Positions 33,256-45,777 are shown, counted from the stretch's first letter. The stretch: 64,000 nucleotides of DNA from Ursus arctos (GCF_023065955.2 NW_026622808.1:49860475-49924474); one strand, 5' to 3'. The notes: generated by a model not told the origin, from the sequence alone. Made by a program: numbers and translations.

Positions 33256-34185
33256 TTAGAAAACAAAACACATCCACTTGTGGGAGAAGGGACAGCAATA
33301 ATCAGACACCATTAGCCAGATGACCAATAATGCTCCACAATGGAGTTGCTTATCAACCTAGCACTGGGGAGCTTGGGGGGCTCCGGTGCAAATCACAGGG
33401 CGGTCTCGGTGCCAGGGATTCTGTGTTAGGGAAGGGGATAATTCCTGCTGTATTCAGGTATCAGATGAAGTTCTGTGAACCAGTTAGGAACTGGTCCTAG
33501 AAAACTGGAATTCTAAGGCCCAAACAGGAAGAGCAGCAAAGCTCACCCTACATCCAACTTGAAACAACCATTCTTCCAAATGGCTCCTGCCAGGCAGCCT
33601 GACACCAGGCAGGGATGAACCTGGGTCTAGGAATGCGGACTTGAGGGAGCCCTGGTATGGAGTCCCAGTGGAAAGGAAATTATACTCTGGCATACGTCCC
33701 AATGAAATAAAAACATATGTGAAATTATGCCTACCAAAAGCAAACTGCGACACCATCACATGACCAACTAACCAACTGGTGAGCCTGGACAAGCATACTG
33801 GTTACTCTGTGGGGATTTCCACCACTGCTGGCAGCAGAACCAGGGAAATATGTCCACCAATTTAGGGAAAACTATATGGTAGCGTAGTCTCGATTTTTAA
33901 AGGTATATAGAGTCTAAGCAATCTTTGTGAAGAGCTTTGCATTTATCCCCAGACGATCACAGAACACTTTATATACCTAATGAATGCCAGACACACCATA
34001 ACATCCCATCATAGGCAACGTACTGGTTTTCTAAAACTCGGATGGGTGAGCCTCCCTCTGAACCATTTGTCATAAACTGAGAGGAGGACCCTGACGGCCA
34101 GCTCATCTCCTAAATTCTGTGAGATCTGCACTAAAGAAGGGTGCGTTTCCTTCATTACACCTCACCCTGCTCTCCTTCTTCCTCT
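33256..34185. other. Unique intron DNA
   Basis: No repeat family or exon recognised. Confidence 0.45.
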
Positions 34186-34189
34186 AGAA

Positions 34190-34305
34190 CCAATTCAGTT
34201 CAGTTCAGATATTGACTGAGCACCGTGTACGTGCAGGGCGCCGTGAGGGAAGTCAGGGTGAAGATGCTCGGGTCCAGACTCTCAAGGGATTTACGGCCTA
34301 GATTG
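34190..34305 (-). mobile_element. L2 LINE 3' end fragment
   Basis: ATTGACTGAGCACCGTGTACG, GGCGCCGTGAGGGAAGTC and CTCTCAAGGGATTTACGGCC match reverse L2. Further weak L2 words occur to about 34870. Confidence 0.65.
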
Positions 34306-35571
34306 GTGTTTCTCAAGGAGAGCAGAGCACTATCTTATTTTCCACCTTACAGCCAACCCTGTGGTTGATAAATGATGCATCCCTTTCAGATACATGCTGG
34401 TTTCTGTTCTTAATCTCTTATCAATTTGTATGTCGGAGCTCTTTGGATACCTGGTTTTTCTTAGATTTGCATTCACTCAATAACTATTTTTTTGGGTGTC
34501 TCTTAGGTGCTAGGCCTAATAATAATGAACGTACGACTAGTGTATTCCTCCAGGATCCCATGCTCAGAAGTGGCCCACGCTTGAGGTCATGCTCTGTTGT
34601 CTTGTAATTCTTAATATTTTCTGAACAGGGGCCCCCACAATTTCTTTTTTGCACTGGGCCCTACAAATCATAGCCTGGTTCTGGAGCTGATTCTTTGGGT
34701 ACTGGGCAAGGTGGTGGGGATGCAGGAGTGAAAAGGAGAGACATCCATGGGGCACAAGAAATTTTAAAAAAGTACATAAATGAATAAATAAAGGTAATTT
34801 CAGATGAGGGACAGACTCATGAAGAAAGCAGGAGGACGTGATAAAGAAAAATGGAGGGCCCTTGGTGGTGAGGGTGAGCTTCTGGGGAGGCCTGGAGCCA
34901 CGTGGTTGGCTCCTTCTCTGCCTTGTTCAAGGCTATGTAACACACGGCACACGGCAAGCTCTCACTTAATCCAGTGAATGAATAGAACTTCTGTTTTTAA
35001 AAGGAAGAGCACCGAATACAGAAAACGACTTCAAAATTTATTAGAAGCTGGGACGGCATCGCTGACCGATAAGGAACACTTGAAGTTTATTTAAGGTCTC
35101 CTTCAGGATCACATGTTGTAGCAGTTGGAGGGGGGGACACCATGTCCAGGAAAAACAACCCTGATGGAAAAGTCCATTACTCATGTTCCCCTCCAGGAAG
35201 AAAAAGAGGGAAGCTTCTTGTTCTAGCCAGATTCTCTTGCTTTCTTAACCATAAATGGAAAAACAGAGGTGGAAAAGAGGTAGGGAGAAAGGTAAGTAAT
35301 GTGAGGGTTTCCCTTTCTGTCTGCTTCACGGGGTGGGGCACAGTGACTTCTGACTGGGTGTCATCATAAGGCACGTGCAGTTTTGTAGGTGATGGATATA
35401 AATATTGCAAAATCTGATCTCATCCCTGTGTTCGGAAAAGGGAAACAAAAAAGGCCTCTGAGGTTCAGAAGTTATCCAAAAGACTCCAACATCTGTTGAA
35501 AAGTGCATGTATTCACTTTTGTCTAATGTTCTCATTTTAAAGACTACGTTCAATAAAATAATAGCCAAGAG

Positions 35572-35790
35572 CCCACATTTACTGAGTGCTAACTGGTACT
35601 CAGTACTCGGTCCCGAGCCTGACACAGATTATCTTCTTTCATCCGGACAACAACACTCTGAAGTGGGTACTAGTTCATTTTCATCTTACAAATGAGAAAC
35701 TGAGCCCTAGGGAGTGTCACCAGGAGTCACCCCCGCCACCCCGGCCCCTGCCAGCTGGGTGTAGAGGAGGATTCAAACCCGGGGCTTACA
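35572..35790 (-). repeat. MIR SINE
   Basis: ATTTACTGAGTGCTAACTGG, CTCTGAAGTGGGTACTAG, TTACAAATGAGAAACTGAGCCC and GAGGATTCAAACCCGGGGC follow reverse MIR. Confidence 0.82.
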
Positions 35791-35969
35791 TTATTAAATA
35801 TTGCCTTTCTGCTTGGCTGCTGCAGACCATGAGAAATGCATGCAGGGGTTAGGGTTAGTGTTCAAGCGTGCTGCTAGGTTTCCTTCCTGTATTTCTGCAC
35901 CATCTGGTTTTTGTTTTGTTTTCCCCTTTTCCTCTCCCTTTGCATTTCTTTAAAAACAAAACAAAACAA

Positions 35970-36211
35970 AACTTTTCATGATGGAAAATTTCAAGCACTT
36001 ACAGAAAGTGACAGACCGGTTCAATGAACCAACATGTATCCCTCACTCAGTTTCAGCAGGTATGAGCACACGGCTAATCTCGTTTCATTAATATTCTCAC
36101 CCACTTTCTGTCCTTTTACTTTGAAGCAAATCTAAGCATTCAAATAATTCATCTGTAAATATTTCAGTATAAAAGATAAGGAATCTTTTTAAAAATATAA
36201 CCCCAATTACA

Positions 36212-36271
<60 letters not shown>

Positions 36272-36900
36272 ATCTATCTATCTTCCTTAATATCATCAGA
36301 TTTCCAGTGCTCAAATTTCCAATTGTCTCGTTAATGTTGTTTTTTTCAAGTTTGAATATTGACGCGGAAAAGGTCCACACTTTGCATATTTGTCAATTTT
36401 TCTCTTGTGTGTCTATTAATCTATAGGTTTCTCCTTCCACCCACCTTGCTCATTTTCTCTCTTCTTTCTCATTGCCATTTATTTATTGAGGACACTGGAC
36501 TGCTTATCCTGTACATTCCACTATCTGAGTTTTGCTAATTACATCTCATGGTGTCATTAAACATGGTTCTCTGTCCACTGTATTTCCCACAAGTTGGTTG
36601 AATCTGAAGGCTCGATCAGAGTCCAGGTTGGATCTTCTTTGACAAGACTGTCTCACAGGTTACCACTGTGTTCTTTCATTAGGAGGGCCTTCTCTTTTGT
36701 GATGTTAGTTCAATAGCCAGATCATTTAATGGATTAAAGGTTGCAATATGGTGACTTTCTATCACCCTTTACTTATTAGCGAGAATATTTCTGTAATGAG
36801 ACATTTCCCCTCATCTACTAACAGGTTACCCAGTGATATAATTCATAATAGGAGACACGGAGCAAATGCCTGATTCTTTATTTACCAGTTTTCAAAATAA
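35970..36900 (-). mobile_element. Ancient L1 3' region (L1M class, tentative)
   Basis: GAAAATTTCAAGCACTTACAG, TTTGAAGCAAATCTAAGC, ATCTGTAAATATTTCAGTA, CTTAATATCATCAGATTTCC, TCTATAGGTTTCTCCTTCC and GGTTGCAATATGGTGAC match, in order, an old mammalian LINE tail. An ATCT microsatellite interrupts it. Subfamily and direction need RepeatMasker. Confidence 0.6.
36213..36283. repeat. (ATCT)n microsatellite
   Basis: About 17 ATCT units with one interruption (ATCATCTATC) near 36270. Confidence 0.97.
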
Positions 36901-36982
36901 TGACTTGGCACTTCCGATGGTGGCCAAAATATTTTTTTAAGTATTTATAAACACATGCATTTAAATACATTATATGTGTTTT

Positions 36983-37157
36983 CTTTTCTTTTCTTTTTAA
37001 TTTTTATTTATTTGAGAGAAATAGAGCGTGACTGGGGGGTGGGACAAAGGAGGAGGGAGAGAATCTCAAGCCAACTTCCTTCTTCCGACCTGGAGATCAT
37101 GACCTGAGCCACAATCAAGAGTTGGGCACTCAACCGACTGAGCCATCCAGGTGCTCG
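36983..37157 (-). mobile_element. Can-SINE, first of a tandem pair
   Basis: Reverse copy, diverged, with TTTTATTTATTTGAGAGAAA tail side and ACTGAGCCATCCAGGTGCTC head. TATATGTGTTTT flanks it at 36971-36982 and 37158-37169. Confidence 0.92.
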
Positions 37158-37168
37158 TATATGTGTTT

Positions 37169-37169
<1 letters not shown>

Positions 37170-37211
<42 letters not shown>

Positions 37212-37405
37212 TAAAGATTTTATTTATTTATTTGACAGAGAGAAAGACAGCCACCGAGAGAGGGAACACAGGCAGGGGGAGTGGGAGAGGAAGAAGCAGG
37301 CTTCCCAGCGGAGGAGCCTGATGTGGGGCTTGATCCCAGAACGCTGGGATCACGCCCTGAGCCGAAGGCAGACACTTAACGACTGAGCCACCCAGGCACC
37401 CCTCC
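37170..37405 (-). mobile_element. Can-SINE, second of a tandem pair, with (TTTA)n
   Basis: Reverse copy of the GACAGCCACCGAGAGAGGG subfamily preceded by a (TTTA)n tract (37170-37211). The site TATATGTGTTTTTA (37158) recurs as TACACGTGTTTTA at 37406-37418, so this copy inserted at the duplication of the first. Confidence 0.92.
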
Positions 37406-37636
37406 TACACGTGTTTTAAACCATTAAAGGTATTGTCTTTACTGATGCTTGAACTGTTGCATCTTGGCCAACAAGGAGCTTGAATCAGCTCCCGAGTCCT
37501 TTGGACATGACCCTAGAAGTCTTTGATATCTTCCTGCTACCTGGGATAAAAGGTATTCTCTTGTGTATTCACTAACCAAGACCTATGCAGCATCTGCTAT
37601 TGCTTTTTGTTTCATTTTTAAAACCTGTGTTATGAT

Positions 37637-38057
37637 TTACATATAGTAAATATATGTATTTTCAGTATTAACAATTTGACCAATTTTGACAAATGTATAC
37701 ACCTGTTTCCACACCCCCACCAAGATGTAGAATATTTCCAGAAAATTACCTCTCCCAATTGTTCCCCATAAGCCACCATTGTTCAGATTTAGCTCTTCCT
37801 GTTTTAGAAAAATCATAGGAATTGAACTGTACAGTATATAGTCTTGTATGTCTGGCTTCTTTTGCTGAGCAAAATGTTCTTGAGGTTCATTCATTGTGTT
37901 GCATATATTTGCAGTTCGTTCATGTTTTATTGCTGAGTAGTAGTCTACTTCATGAATATGCCACAATTTATTTAGCTATTCTCTGATGAATGAGACCTGA
38001 GCTAATTTCTAGTTTGGGGTTATTATAAACAAATATTCTATGAACACCCTTACAAGG

Positions 38058-38089
<32 letters not shown>

Positions 38090-38310
38090 CATGTTTTCAT
38101 ATCTTTTCACTGATACATACAAATGGAGATAACAGATTATAGGGTGGACACATGTTTATTTTTTAAGAAACTGCCAATCTATTTTCTAAAAGGTCATACT
38201 ATTTTATACTCCCACCAGTAATGTATGGGAGGTCTTTGCTAACACTTGGTATTATAGATCTTCTTAATTTAGCCACTCCAGTAACAGTGTAGTGGTAGAA
38301 GTATCTGTAT
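37637..38310 (-). mobile_element. Ancient L1 ORF2 end and 3' UTR
   Basis: Antisense L1 words: ACCAATTTTGACAAATGTATACACC, GTATGTCTGGCTTCTTTTGC, TTTTATTGCTGAGTAGTAG, CCACAATTTATTTAGCTATTC, TTAAGAAACTGCCAATCTATT. On the minus strand a decayed ORF2 end (DYYSAIKHE) is readable. A GT microsatellite (38057-38080) lies inside. Confidence 0.85.
38057..38080. repeat. (GT)n microsatellite
   Basis: Twelve GT units inside the old L1. Confidence 0.95.
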
Positions 38311-38344
38311 TGAGTACAGGTTTGGATGATAATTGCAAATAATA

Positions 38345-38590
38345 ATAGCAAACACTTACATAGTACTTAATACATGCTGGATCCTGTTCCCATACTTTAT
38401 AAGTATATACCCAACAATACATTTGAGGTAGGGACTATTATCATCACCGTCTTTATTTTACAGATGAGAAAACAGAAGCAGAGAGAGGTTAAGGAACTTA
38501 CATGAAGTCACACAGCTAGAAAGGAGCAGTTGGAGGACCTGCACTTAAACACTTTGGCTCCAGGGTTCAGGCTTCTGACTTGTACGCTCT
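38345..38590 (-). repeat. MIR SINE, well preserved
   Basis: TTTGAGGTAGGGACTATTATC, TTTACAGATGAGAAAACAGAAG, AGAGGTTAAGGAACTTACATG and AAGTCACACAGCTAG follow reverse MIR. Confidence 0.9.
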
Positions 38591-38923
38591 TGTGCGTCTT
38601 GCAATTATTGATTAGCATCCCTTCCCTTTCTCTAATGTTTTGCTGCAATGCTAGCAAATATATCCAGTCAAGACTGCTATCATATTAACAAAGAAATTTT
38701 GTACTTTTTAAAGCAAACACTTTTTAAAAAAGAATTTTCTTTTACTTCTATCCATCTTACTCTGAACTTAAACATTTTCTTTTCACCAATATATCTCTAG
38801 GTCCTTTCCCATTCTTTCCTCAAAAGTGTCTTATTTTGAGCACTTTTTTGGTTGGACAACAACTCTTCTGTAAGTCCTGACCCTCAAGTCCCGAGCAGAT
38901 ATTACATCAAAAAGCTTTTTGCA

Positions 38924-39115
38924 GGGGCGCCTGGCTGGCACAGCAGTTAAGCGTCTGCCTTCGGCTCAGGGCGTGATCCCGGCGTTGTGGGATCGAGCCC
39001 CACATCAGGCTCCTCTGCTATGAGCCTGCTTCTTCCTCTCCCACTCCCCCTGCTTGTGTTCCCTCTCTCGCTGGCTGTCTCTATCTCTGTCAAATAAATA
39101 AATTAAAAAAAAAAA
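38924..39115 (+). mobile_element. Can-SINE, young-looking
   Basis: Forward copy of the CTATGAGCCTGCTTCTTCC subfamily. A perfect 15-bp target-site duplication, AAAAAGCTTTTTGCA, lies at 38909-38923 and 39116-39130. Confidence 0.96.
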
Positions 39116-39171
39116 AAAAAGCTTTTTGCAGTAAGTAACAAACAAAAAGTAAAAATAACTTTCATAATATG

Positions 39172-39376
39172 GACCCATGGGTGGCTCAGTCGGTTGAGCG
39201 TCAGATTCTCGGTTTTGGCTCAGGTCATGATCTCAGGGTCATGAGATCCAGCCCCACTTTGAGCTCCAAGATCGGTGGGGAGTCTGCTTGAGATTCTCTC
39301 TCTCCCTCTCTCTGTGCCCCTCCCCCCACTCATACTCTCAATCTCTCTGTCTCAAATAAATAAATATTTAAAAAAT
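39172..39376 (+). mobile_element. Can-SINE
   Basis: Forward copy beginning GACCCATGGGTGGCTCAG and ending AAATAAATAAATATTTAAAA, 40 bp after the previous SINE. No clear target-site duplication. Confidence 0.92.
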
Positions 39377-39419
39377 GACATGGATCCATTATCTCAGTAT
39401 CTAAAGATAGGTTTGTTCC

Positions 39420-41410
39420 AAGGTTGGTGAGGTCTACATGTTAGTAATGCCATCAAAGTCCCAGGTTCCTTCTGTTCTTCCACTCCACATGTTCTGCTGA
39501 AGCTAACATTCCCTCCTGGTTGCAGTATCACTGTCACTCTTCCAGACATCACATGTCTACTTCAAAAGAAGGACCATCTCTTTCTTCTATGTCTCTTTTT
39601 AAGAGTAAAGACATCTTTTCAGGAAATGCATCAGCAAACTGCCCCCCACCACCCACTGGCCAGAGCTCGGCCATATGTTTATGCTAAACCAATCAGTGGC
39701 AAGAGGAAAAGGTCATCACGGCGCCCTCGGACCACAGCTTCACAACCAACCTGTAAATATAGTAGGGAAGGGCTATCCTAACCTATTGGTCCTCTCAGCC
39801 ATCATGGCAGCCTGAGACCCTTCATTGGTGACCTAAGCCTTGAGCAGCCTCATAAACATTGACCCTGGGTGCCACACCAACATTATCATCTTCTATGTAC
39901 TCTAGGACATGAGAAAAAGTTGGGAACCACTGGCTGACGAACCAGTCAGGATATTCCCAAATTACATGGAGGGTGATATTGATTCCTGACCAAATCAGGC
40001 CTCTCAGCATAGAAGAAGGAAAAAAGTGCCTCTTGAAGCAGGCTTAGATAATGAATAGGAAACAAGAGAACCCATCGGGGCAAACACAACCAGGATCATG
40101 TCATGCACTCATCGTGTCTGTGTCACATCCCACTGCTGCCTGGATGGTTCTGACTTTCAAATGTTCTCTTTCCAGCTTACCACTCCTGTCTCCACTCCTT
40201 CCCTCCTCCAGTTCACCACACCACTCTCCACTCTGAGTGCAAGGGCGTACAGGTATCTGGGAGCCAGGTTGAGGCCTTGGGCCTGTCCCTTAGTTGAACT
40301 GGAGTGTAGAGAGAGGAAGATCTAGCCTCCTTGGCTGCCGTGGTAGGAAATCTGCACCAGGACCTGCTTTTTTGCCATTTGTCCGGTGGACGCCTCCAGA
40401 AGGGAGATGGGGTGCTAGCAGAAGGCCAAGCTGAGAGCTGTGCAGCTAAAACATGACAAAAGCCCCTCTGAAGGGCTTCCTGTGGCAATTCCAATTTACC
40501 TCTGAGTTAGACCGGCCCTGGTGGAACTCCATACACAAACAACCCTGCAGGTCAATCTGTCCTCACCCTCAGGGTTCTCTCTCTCGAAAAACCACGACAT
40601 TAATGAGACCAGCAGTTTCCATCATCTACGTAATCAGTTCTGGTGGCTCCCAAAATGGGACAAAAGACAGTTCCACGGTGGCTTGTGGCTATGAAATCTC
40701 TTTGAGACAACTCAACTCTGGCAAAATTATATTTAAGTTAATAAACATGGATTTAGAGGACCAAATAAGCTTCAAAGCCTCAGGCATCTAAGATGAGAAA
40801 GAGAATATAGATGGTGCATCATTCTGTTCTGCTGCCCCAAGTTTATTCCCTGTTACAAAATAAATAAATAAAAGCCTTGGCGAGCCCTTTCCAGCTTCTC
40901 TAAATGAAGTATAGAACATCTGCAGAAGAGATAAAACAAAATTGCTGAAATCCACTCAATAGTGAACAGGGAAACCATAGTATGACACAAACAGTAGAGC
41001 AAACATAAAAAGAAAGAAGTAGTCCCTGCTATTTCTAAATCTTCAGATTATAGGGCATGACAGAGAGGCTGAACGACAATTTATCTTTATGATACTTGGA
41101 TTTAACCGGCAATGTTCTACATAAACTTATTTTAACTCTACAGGAAAATTCCATACCACTCTGAGATGACAAACATTTTCTAAGACACAAAAATTTGCTC
41201 TCAAGTCTGGCTCTGAAAACATGCAAACCACTCGATACTGTATTAAAACGCAGAATGTGTTTCTCCCAATGTTCTCAGGCAAGAACAATCCCAGTGTTCT
41301 GAGCATTATGGCCCTTAAGAAAGTTATGAAAGTTGGACAGCTCCACTAATAAATGAAATAAAATGAAAAAAAAAGTATAAGAGATCAATTTTTGGCTAGG
41401 AGAATGGCAT
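39420..41410. other. Mostly unique intron DNA
   Basis: 39640-39800 has phrases typical of old repeats (CTAAACCAATCAGTGGCAAG) but no assignable family. No exon recognised. Confidence 0.45.
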
Positions 41411-41414
41411 AAAT

Positions 41415-41830
41415 CAAAAGTTGTTGGCTAGGGTATGGAAAAGATGGGCTCTTGTTCATTCAACAGGAGCATAAATTGGTACAACCTTTTTGGAAATCCA
41501 AATTTCGTCCACACGTTATTTATCTTACAGAAATTCTCCCACAAATGTTTTGCATACAAAGACATTCACTGTAGCACTTTCTTAGTGAAAATTGGAAATG
41601 ACCTAAATGCCCATTAATAGGGGATTGATGAAAGTAATTATGATACAGTCATACCTTTGAAGGTACGACAGTTATAAAAAATAATGAGAGATCAGTATCT
41701 AAATACGCTAAATAAATAATACATTTCAAGATAAGATGTATATGATGATCTCACCTTTATAAAAATTTATATTAATGTAATATGTATGCCACTATACATT
41801 TAACAAATATTTCGTGAATATATACCATGG
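41415..41830 (+). mobile_element. Ancient L1 3' region
   Basis: TGGGCTCTTGTTCATTCAACAG, AATTGGTACAACCTTTTTGGA, GACCTAAATGCCCATTAATAG and GGGGATTGATGAAAGTAATTA match a forward old L1 ORF2 end and 3' UTR. Confidence 0.82.
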
Positions 41831-41862
41831 ATAAAGTACCTTCACTTTTAAGCCATGCATTT

Positions 41863-42093
41863 CGGGGCACCTGGCTGGCTCAGTCAACTGGTTGAGTGTC
41901 CAACTCTTGGTTTCGGCTCAGGTCATGATCTCAGGGTCTTGATCTCAGTGTCCTGAGATCGGGCCCCACGTTGGGGTCCACGCTCAGTGCAAAGTCTGCC
42001 TGAAATTCTTTCCCTTCCCTATCCCTCCTGCTCTGCTCCTCCCCCTGCTCGCACTCTCTCTCTCAAATAAATAAATAGAGTCTTAAAAAAAAA
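41863..42093 (+). mobile_element. Can-SINE with internal 14-bp duplication
   Basis: Forward copy flanked by TAAGCCATGCATTT / TAAACCACCCATTT (41849-41862 and 42094-42107). The segment GATCTCAGGGTCTT (41927-41940) is repeated as GATCTCAGTGTCCT (41941-41954), which lengthens the tRNA-like head. Confidence 0.93.
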
Positions 42094-42489
42094 TAAACCA
42101 CCCATTTCTATAACAATTATACTTATGGACTTTTGTTATTTTAATGATAAAAAAGACTCTATGGTACTCATTTAAATGAGTACAAATATTACATTTTATT
42201 TAATAGTAATCAAATCAATAATGATTAGTAATCATTATTAAATGGACATACAAGACAAACACTTGGGAGGGTACACTACATGCTGGGTACAGTGACACAG
42301 GGTTCACGGGGACACAACCCTGTTCCCCGGAAATGCTTTTCACAATAGCCTGGATCAATTGTTTTAAGTAGGAAATTTTACAAAAGTACAAAAATTATAT
42401 AAATCCTTGCTATAAAATATTTAAATTCAAAATTATGAAAGTTAAAGAAGTGGAAAGCTCTCCGTTTATCCACTTACATTGCCCAGGGG

Positions 42490-42880
42490 TAAACATTATT
42501 GATCGTTTGATGTATGCCTTTCCAGCCTTGTTCTCCCATGTAAAGGAATATATACACACATTTCTTGTGTAGTATCTGTGTTTTACTCGAAATTATCTCA
42601 CTGACAATTTAGGGAAGCTGTGATCTATAACTCTACTTCATTCTTCCTCCTGATCTCATGGAATATCATGGTACAAAGGTATTACCATTTTATCATGCAT
42701 TCTCCTATTCATGTCCCCCAGTGGTTTGCTATTTCAAGTAATGGTGCAATGAAAATCTTGCACATATACCATTATGTGAGAAGATTCTTAAGATGACTTC
42801 CTAAAGTGGAAATGTTGGGTCAAAGAGGGCACACCTCTCACATTTTGATTGGAGACCACTAAATTTTCCTCCAAAAAGGT
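42490..42880 (-). mobile_element. Ancient L1 3' region
   Basis: TTTATCATGCATTCTCCTATTC, AATGGTGCAATGAAAATCTTG, GACTTCCTAAAGTGGAAATG and TTGGGTCAAAGAGGGCACAC are reverse L1 words, strongly diverged. Confidence 0.7.
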
Positions 42881-43062
42881 TGTAGCAATATACCAGATCA
42901 ATTATAATTTAATTTTCCTGCTTCAAAATATCCATCTCCTCTCTTATGGTTATTTTAGGTTAAGTTCACCGAGACAGAAAGGAAAAGAGCATCCCATTTC
43001 TAGCACGCTTGTCCTTGTCTTTCCTGCCTATCTTAGTGGTCAGGGCCTTTTTCTTAAACTAT

Positions 43063-43275
43063 AATTTATTGAGTTCTTGTCACATCCCAGGTGCAGGGCT
43101 GAGCAGTCCCACGGCATTCTCCCATTTAAACCTGCCAACAACACTATGAGATATTATGTCCCTATTTCATAGATGACAAGCCTGAGGTTCAAAGGAGTTA
43201 GGCCTCGTGCCCTGGGCCACACTGCCATTCAGGGATAAGGCACAGGATCAGGGCTCACATCCGTCTGACTCCAAC
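43063..43275 (-). repeat. MIR SINE
   Basis: TTTATTGAGTTCTTGTCACAT, CACTATGAGATATTATGTCCC, AGATGACAAGCCTGAGGTTC and CCGTCTGACTCCAACATCC follow reverse MIR. Confidence 0.85.
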
Positions 43276-43864
43276 ATCCTCAGCTCCCGAAGGATATGTG
43301 TATATCACTCAAAGGAAATAGATAAAGCCTTTCATCTCATTACAAGCTCTATTAAAACAGACAGATGTCATTAAATAGCCATAAATAATGAATGAAGCTG
43401 CTTTGGCTGCATTGTTGTTGGCCATTTCGTTTGTGCTTTTCTTCATACCTTCCTCAAGCCTGCAACTCCCCACCTGGTCTTGCACAGGGTGGGTGGTTGC
43501 TGGGGAAGGAGACTGGGCAAGCACCACACTGGGGGTGACTTGCTCTACTGCTCGCTACTGAAATGCTCAGTCCACCCAATGTGGCAGCCATGGCATGGCC
43601 CCATTTCACAGGCAGGGGAGCCGAGCCGGGAGGTGACAGCCCATAACCAGCTCTCCGGTTCTCTAGTTTCTTCTCTTTAAACCAATGGAAACAAATGAAG
43701 TTGTTCACTAGTTTTCATTTGCTGAACTTCATCAAAATGGATAGCAACTTCCCATGCTTTAAACTTAAAATTGATAGCAACTTCCTAAAAAATACCATCT
43801 TTGATGGAACTTGATACTGAGTAATTATTTCAGGGTCATAACACAGCTTTAAAACTGATGTTGA

Positions 43865-44064
43865 GGGGCGCCTGGGTGGCTCAGTCGGTTGGGCGTCTGC
43901 CTTCAGCTCAGGTCATGATCCTGGAGTCCTGGGATCAAGCCTGGCATTGGGCTCCGTGTTCAGTGGGGAGTCTGCTTCTCCTTCTCCCTCTGCCCCTCCC
44001 CCAGCTTGTGCTCTCTCTAGCTCTCTCAAATAAATAAATAAATAAATAAATAAAATCTTTAAAA
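43865..44064 (+). mobile_element. Can-SINE
   Basis: Forward copy with GGGGCGCCTGGGTGGCTCAG head and (AAAT)n tail. Flanks AAAACTGATGTTGA and AAAAGTGATGTTGA form a short target-site duplication. Confidence 0.94.
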
Positions 44065-44154
44065 AAAAGTGATGTTGAAGATTGGGGAAAAAAAGTAAAA
44101 GTTATATTTGATGAATATGTCGGTTCATGGTTCTCCTTTCTGGAAAAACTTCAG

Positions 44155-44265
44155 ATACAGTCATATATTTATACATATATATATATGCGTATGTATTTAT
44201 ACATTTATTTGTATATTTGTACTCACATACCTACATATACATTTATATGTATTATAAATTATTCA
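44155..44265. repeat. AT-rich (TA)n-like region
   Basis: TATATATATATATGCGTATG and neighbouring TATTTATAC words make a low-complexity AT tract. Confidence 0.75.
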
Positions 44266-45763
44266 TATCCTTAAACATGACCTAGTTAGCTCTGAGAAAA
44301 CATACAGAAAGAAAAAAGTCAGGAGAAAAAAAAGGACGGAAAGACCATAATTAAATTAGATTTGCTCAAAGCACACAATATACAGAATAAAGGTGTGGCA
44401 AAGTTTTGCTGTATTTGTCACCTAATGTAGCATAGGAGCCTGAAAAAAATTAAACTGATCTAGTCTGGTTGTGAATAAAGGCCACTGTTCAGACTCTGGC
44501 ACTAACATCTCAAAAAAGAATTTTTTTTTGAAACTCGGAGTTGGCTTCTGAAATTTATTGAAGGAAAAGCACATTCACTAAAAAAATATCATTTCCAAAA
44601 GGTATTTGAGAGCAAAATCTTATGAGCTTGGCTAGAACTATATTTGGCATTGAGACCTAGAAATATTAATATACGAAAACCTTCAGGAAGAAAGAAACCC
44701 ATAAATTTAAATATGAGTGGAAAGTTAAGATTCTTTATATCCTGACCAAATTGTTTCAAACGTAAACAATAATTTCATTTAAAAACTGGTATTAGACTAT
44801 TTATTAAAAGTAAGCGTGCTTTGTCTTCAGGAATTACTTGGGGGAATTCCTAGTATTACTTTTTGTGCTGGGGATTATGATTCTGTCATTATTTGAGATT
44901 GATAATTAGACACAATAACCAGCTCTTGTAACTCAAAGGGTCAAATTCTCTTTATATTGTCTGTGCTTGCAGAATTTTAAAAAGCCTGGACACAGCCAAA
45001 GACCTAGGGGAAGCAAGCTTTTAATTAAACACTAATGAAGACCAGAAAAAAAAAATTTTTTTTCTTTTCTCCCAAGAATCCAGGCAAATCCAAAAGGTTC
45101 TCGTATCCTTAACTCCAATGGATGGGAATGACAGGAGACAGAGTCAAGGTGCTAAGCAATGTCCACAGAACACCAAAAAAAAAAAAAAAAAAAAAAAAGC
45201 AAAATGTCTCAAGTGTCTGTCAGCATTTGTCAGGCAAAACAGGGCACTTTCCAGAACCTAACCACAGGGCCGGGCACAGGAAATGGTGATCGCTTGACAG
45301 TCGGAGCTGACAAGAACTGTAGAATCTGCCAAATTCCCCACCCTGGGCTGGGCACCGACGGGGACGCGCAGCTGGCTGTCCACCAAATCCAGGGTCCTCG
45401 GGTGAGCCCATTTTCACGGGCCCTGCAGGAAATAATCTACTCTCAAATCCAAAACACTGCTTCTTGAATGGGAACACAGACACATCAGAGAACTCATCAG
45501 AGAACCCAAACAAATTTAATCCTCAATCAGCAACACTTATGTTGGCTTGGGGCTATTTTCAATCATGAGAAACAATAAACATACACATACAAACACATTT
45601 CAACCTGCATGGCTTTTCCCCCTGTATGAAGTTTCCAGAACTTTATAGACCACGACCTTTCCCTTTGGACAGAGGTCCTCTCATGCCACATTTTCCTCCT
45701 CCAAATTCTTAGCATCTCCTTACACCGCATGCTGCCGCTGCTCCTATCCAGGTCCCCAGCATC
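44266..45763. other. Mostly unique intron DNA
   Basis: Includes a 24-nt A run (45175-45198). Bases 44380-45010 are AT-rich unique sequence. No exon recognised. Confidence 0.45.
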
Positions 45764-45777
45764 AGAAAGAGTGTCCT

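Noticed and set aside
35848..35861. GGTTAGGGTTAG, telomere-like repeat
   Set aside because: Only two units; too short to count as an interstitial telomeric repeat.
39172..39376. SINE next to another at 38924, considered as a tandem duplication
   Set aside because: The two belong to different subfamilies and are separated by unique sequence, so they are independent insertions.
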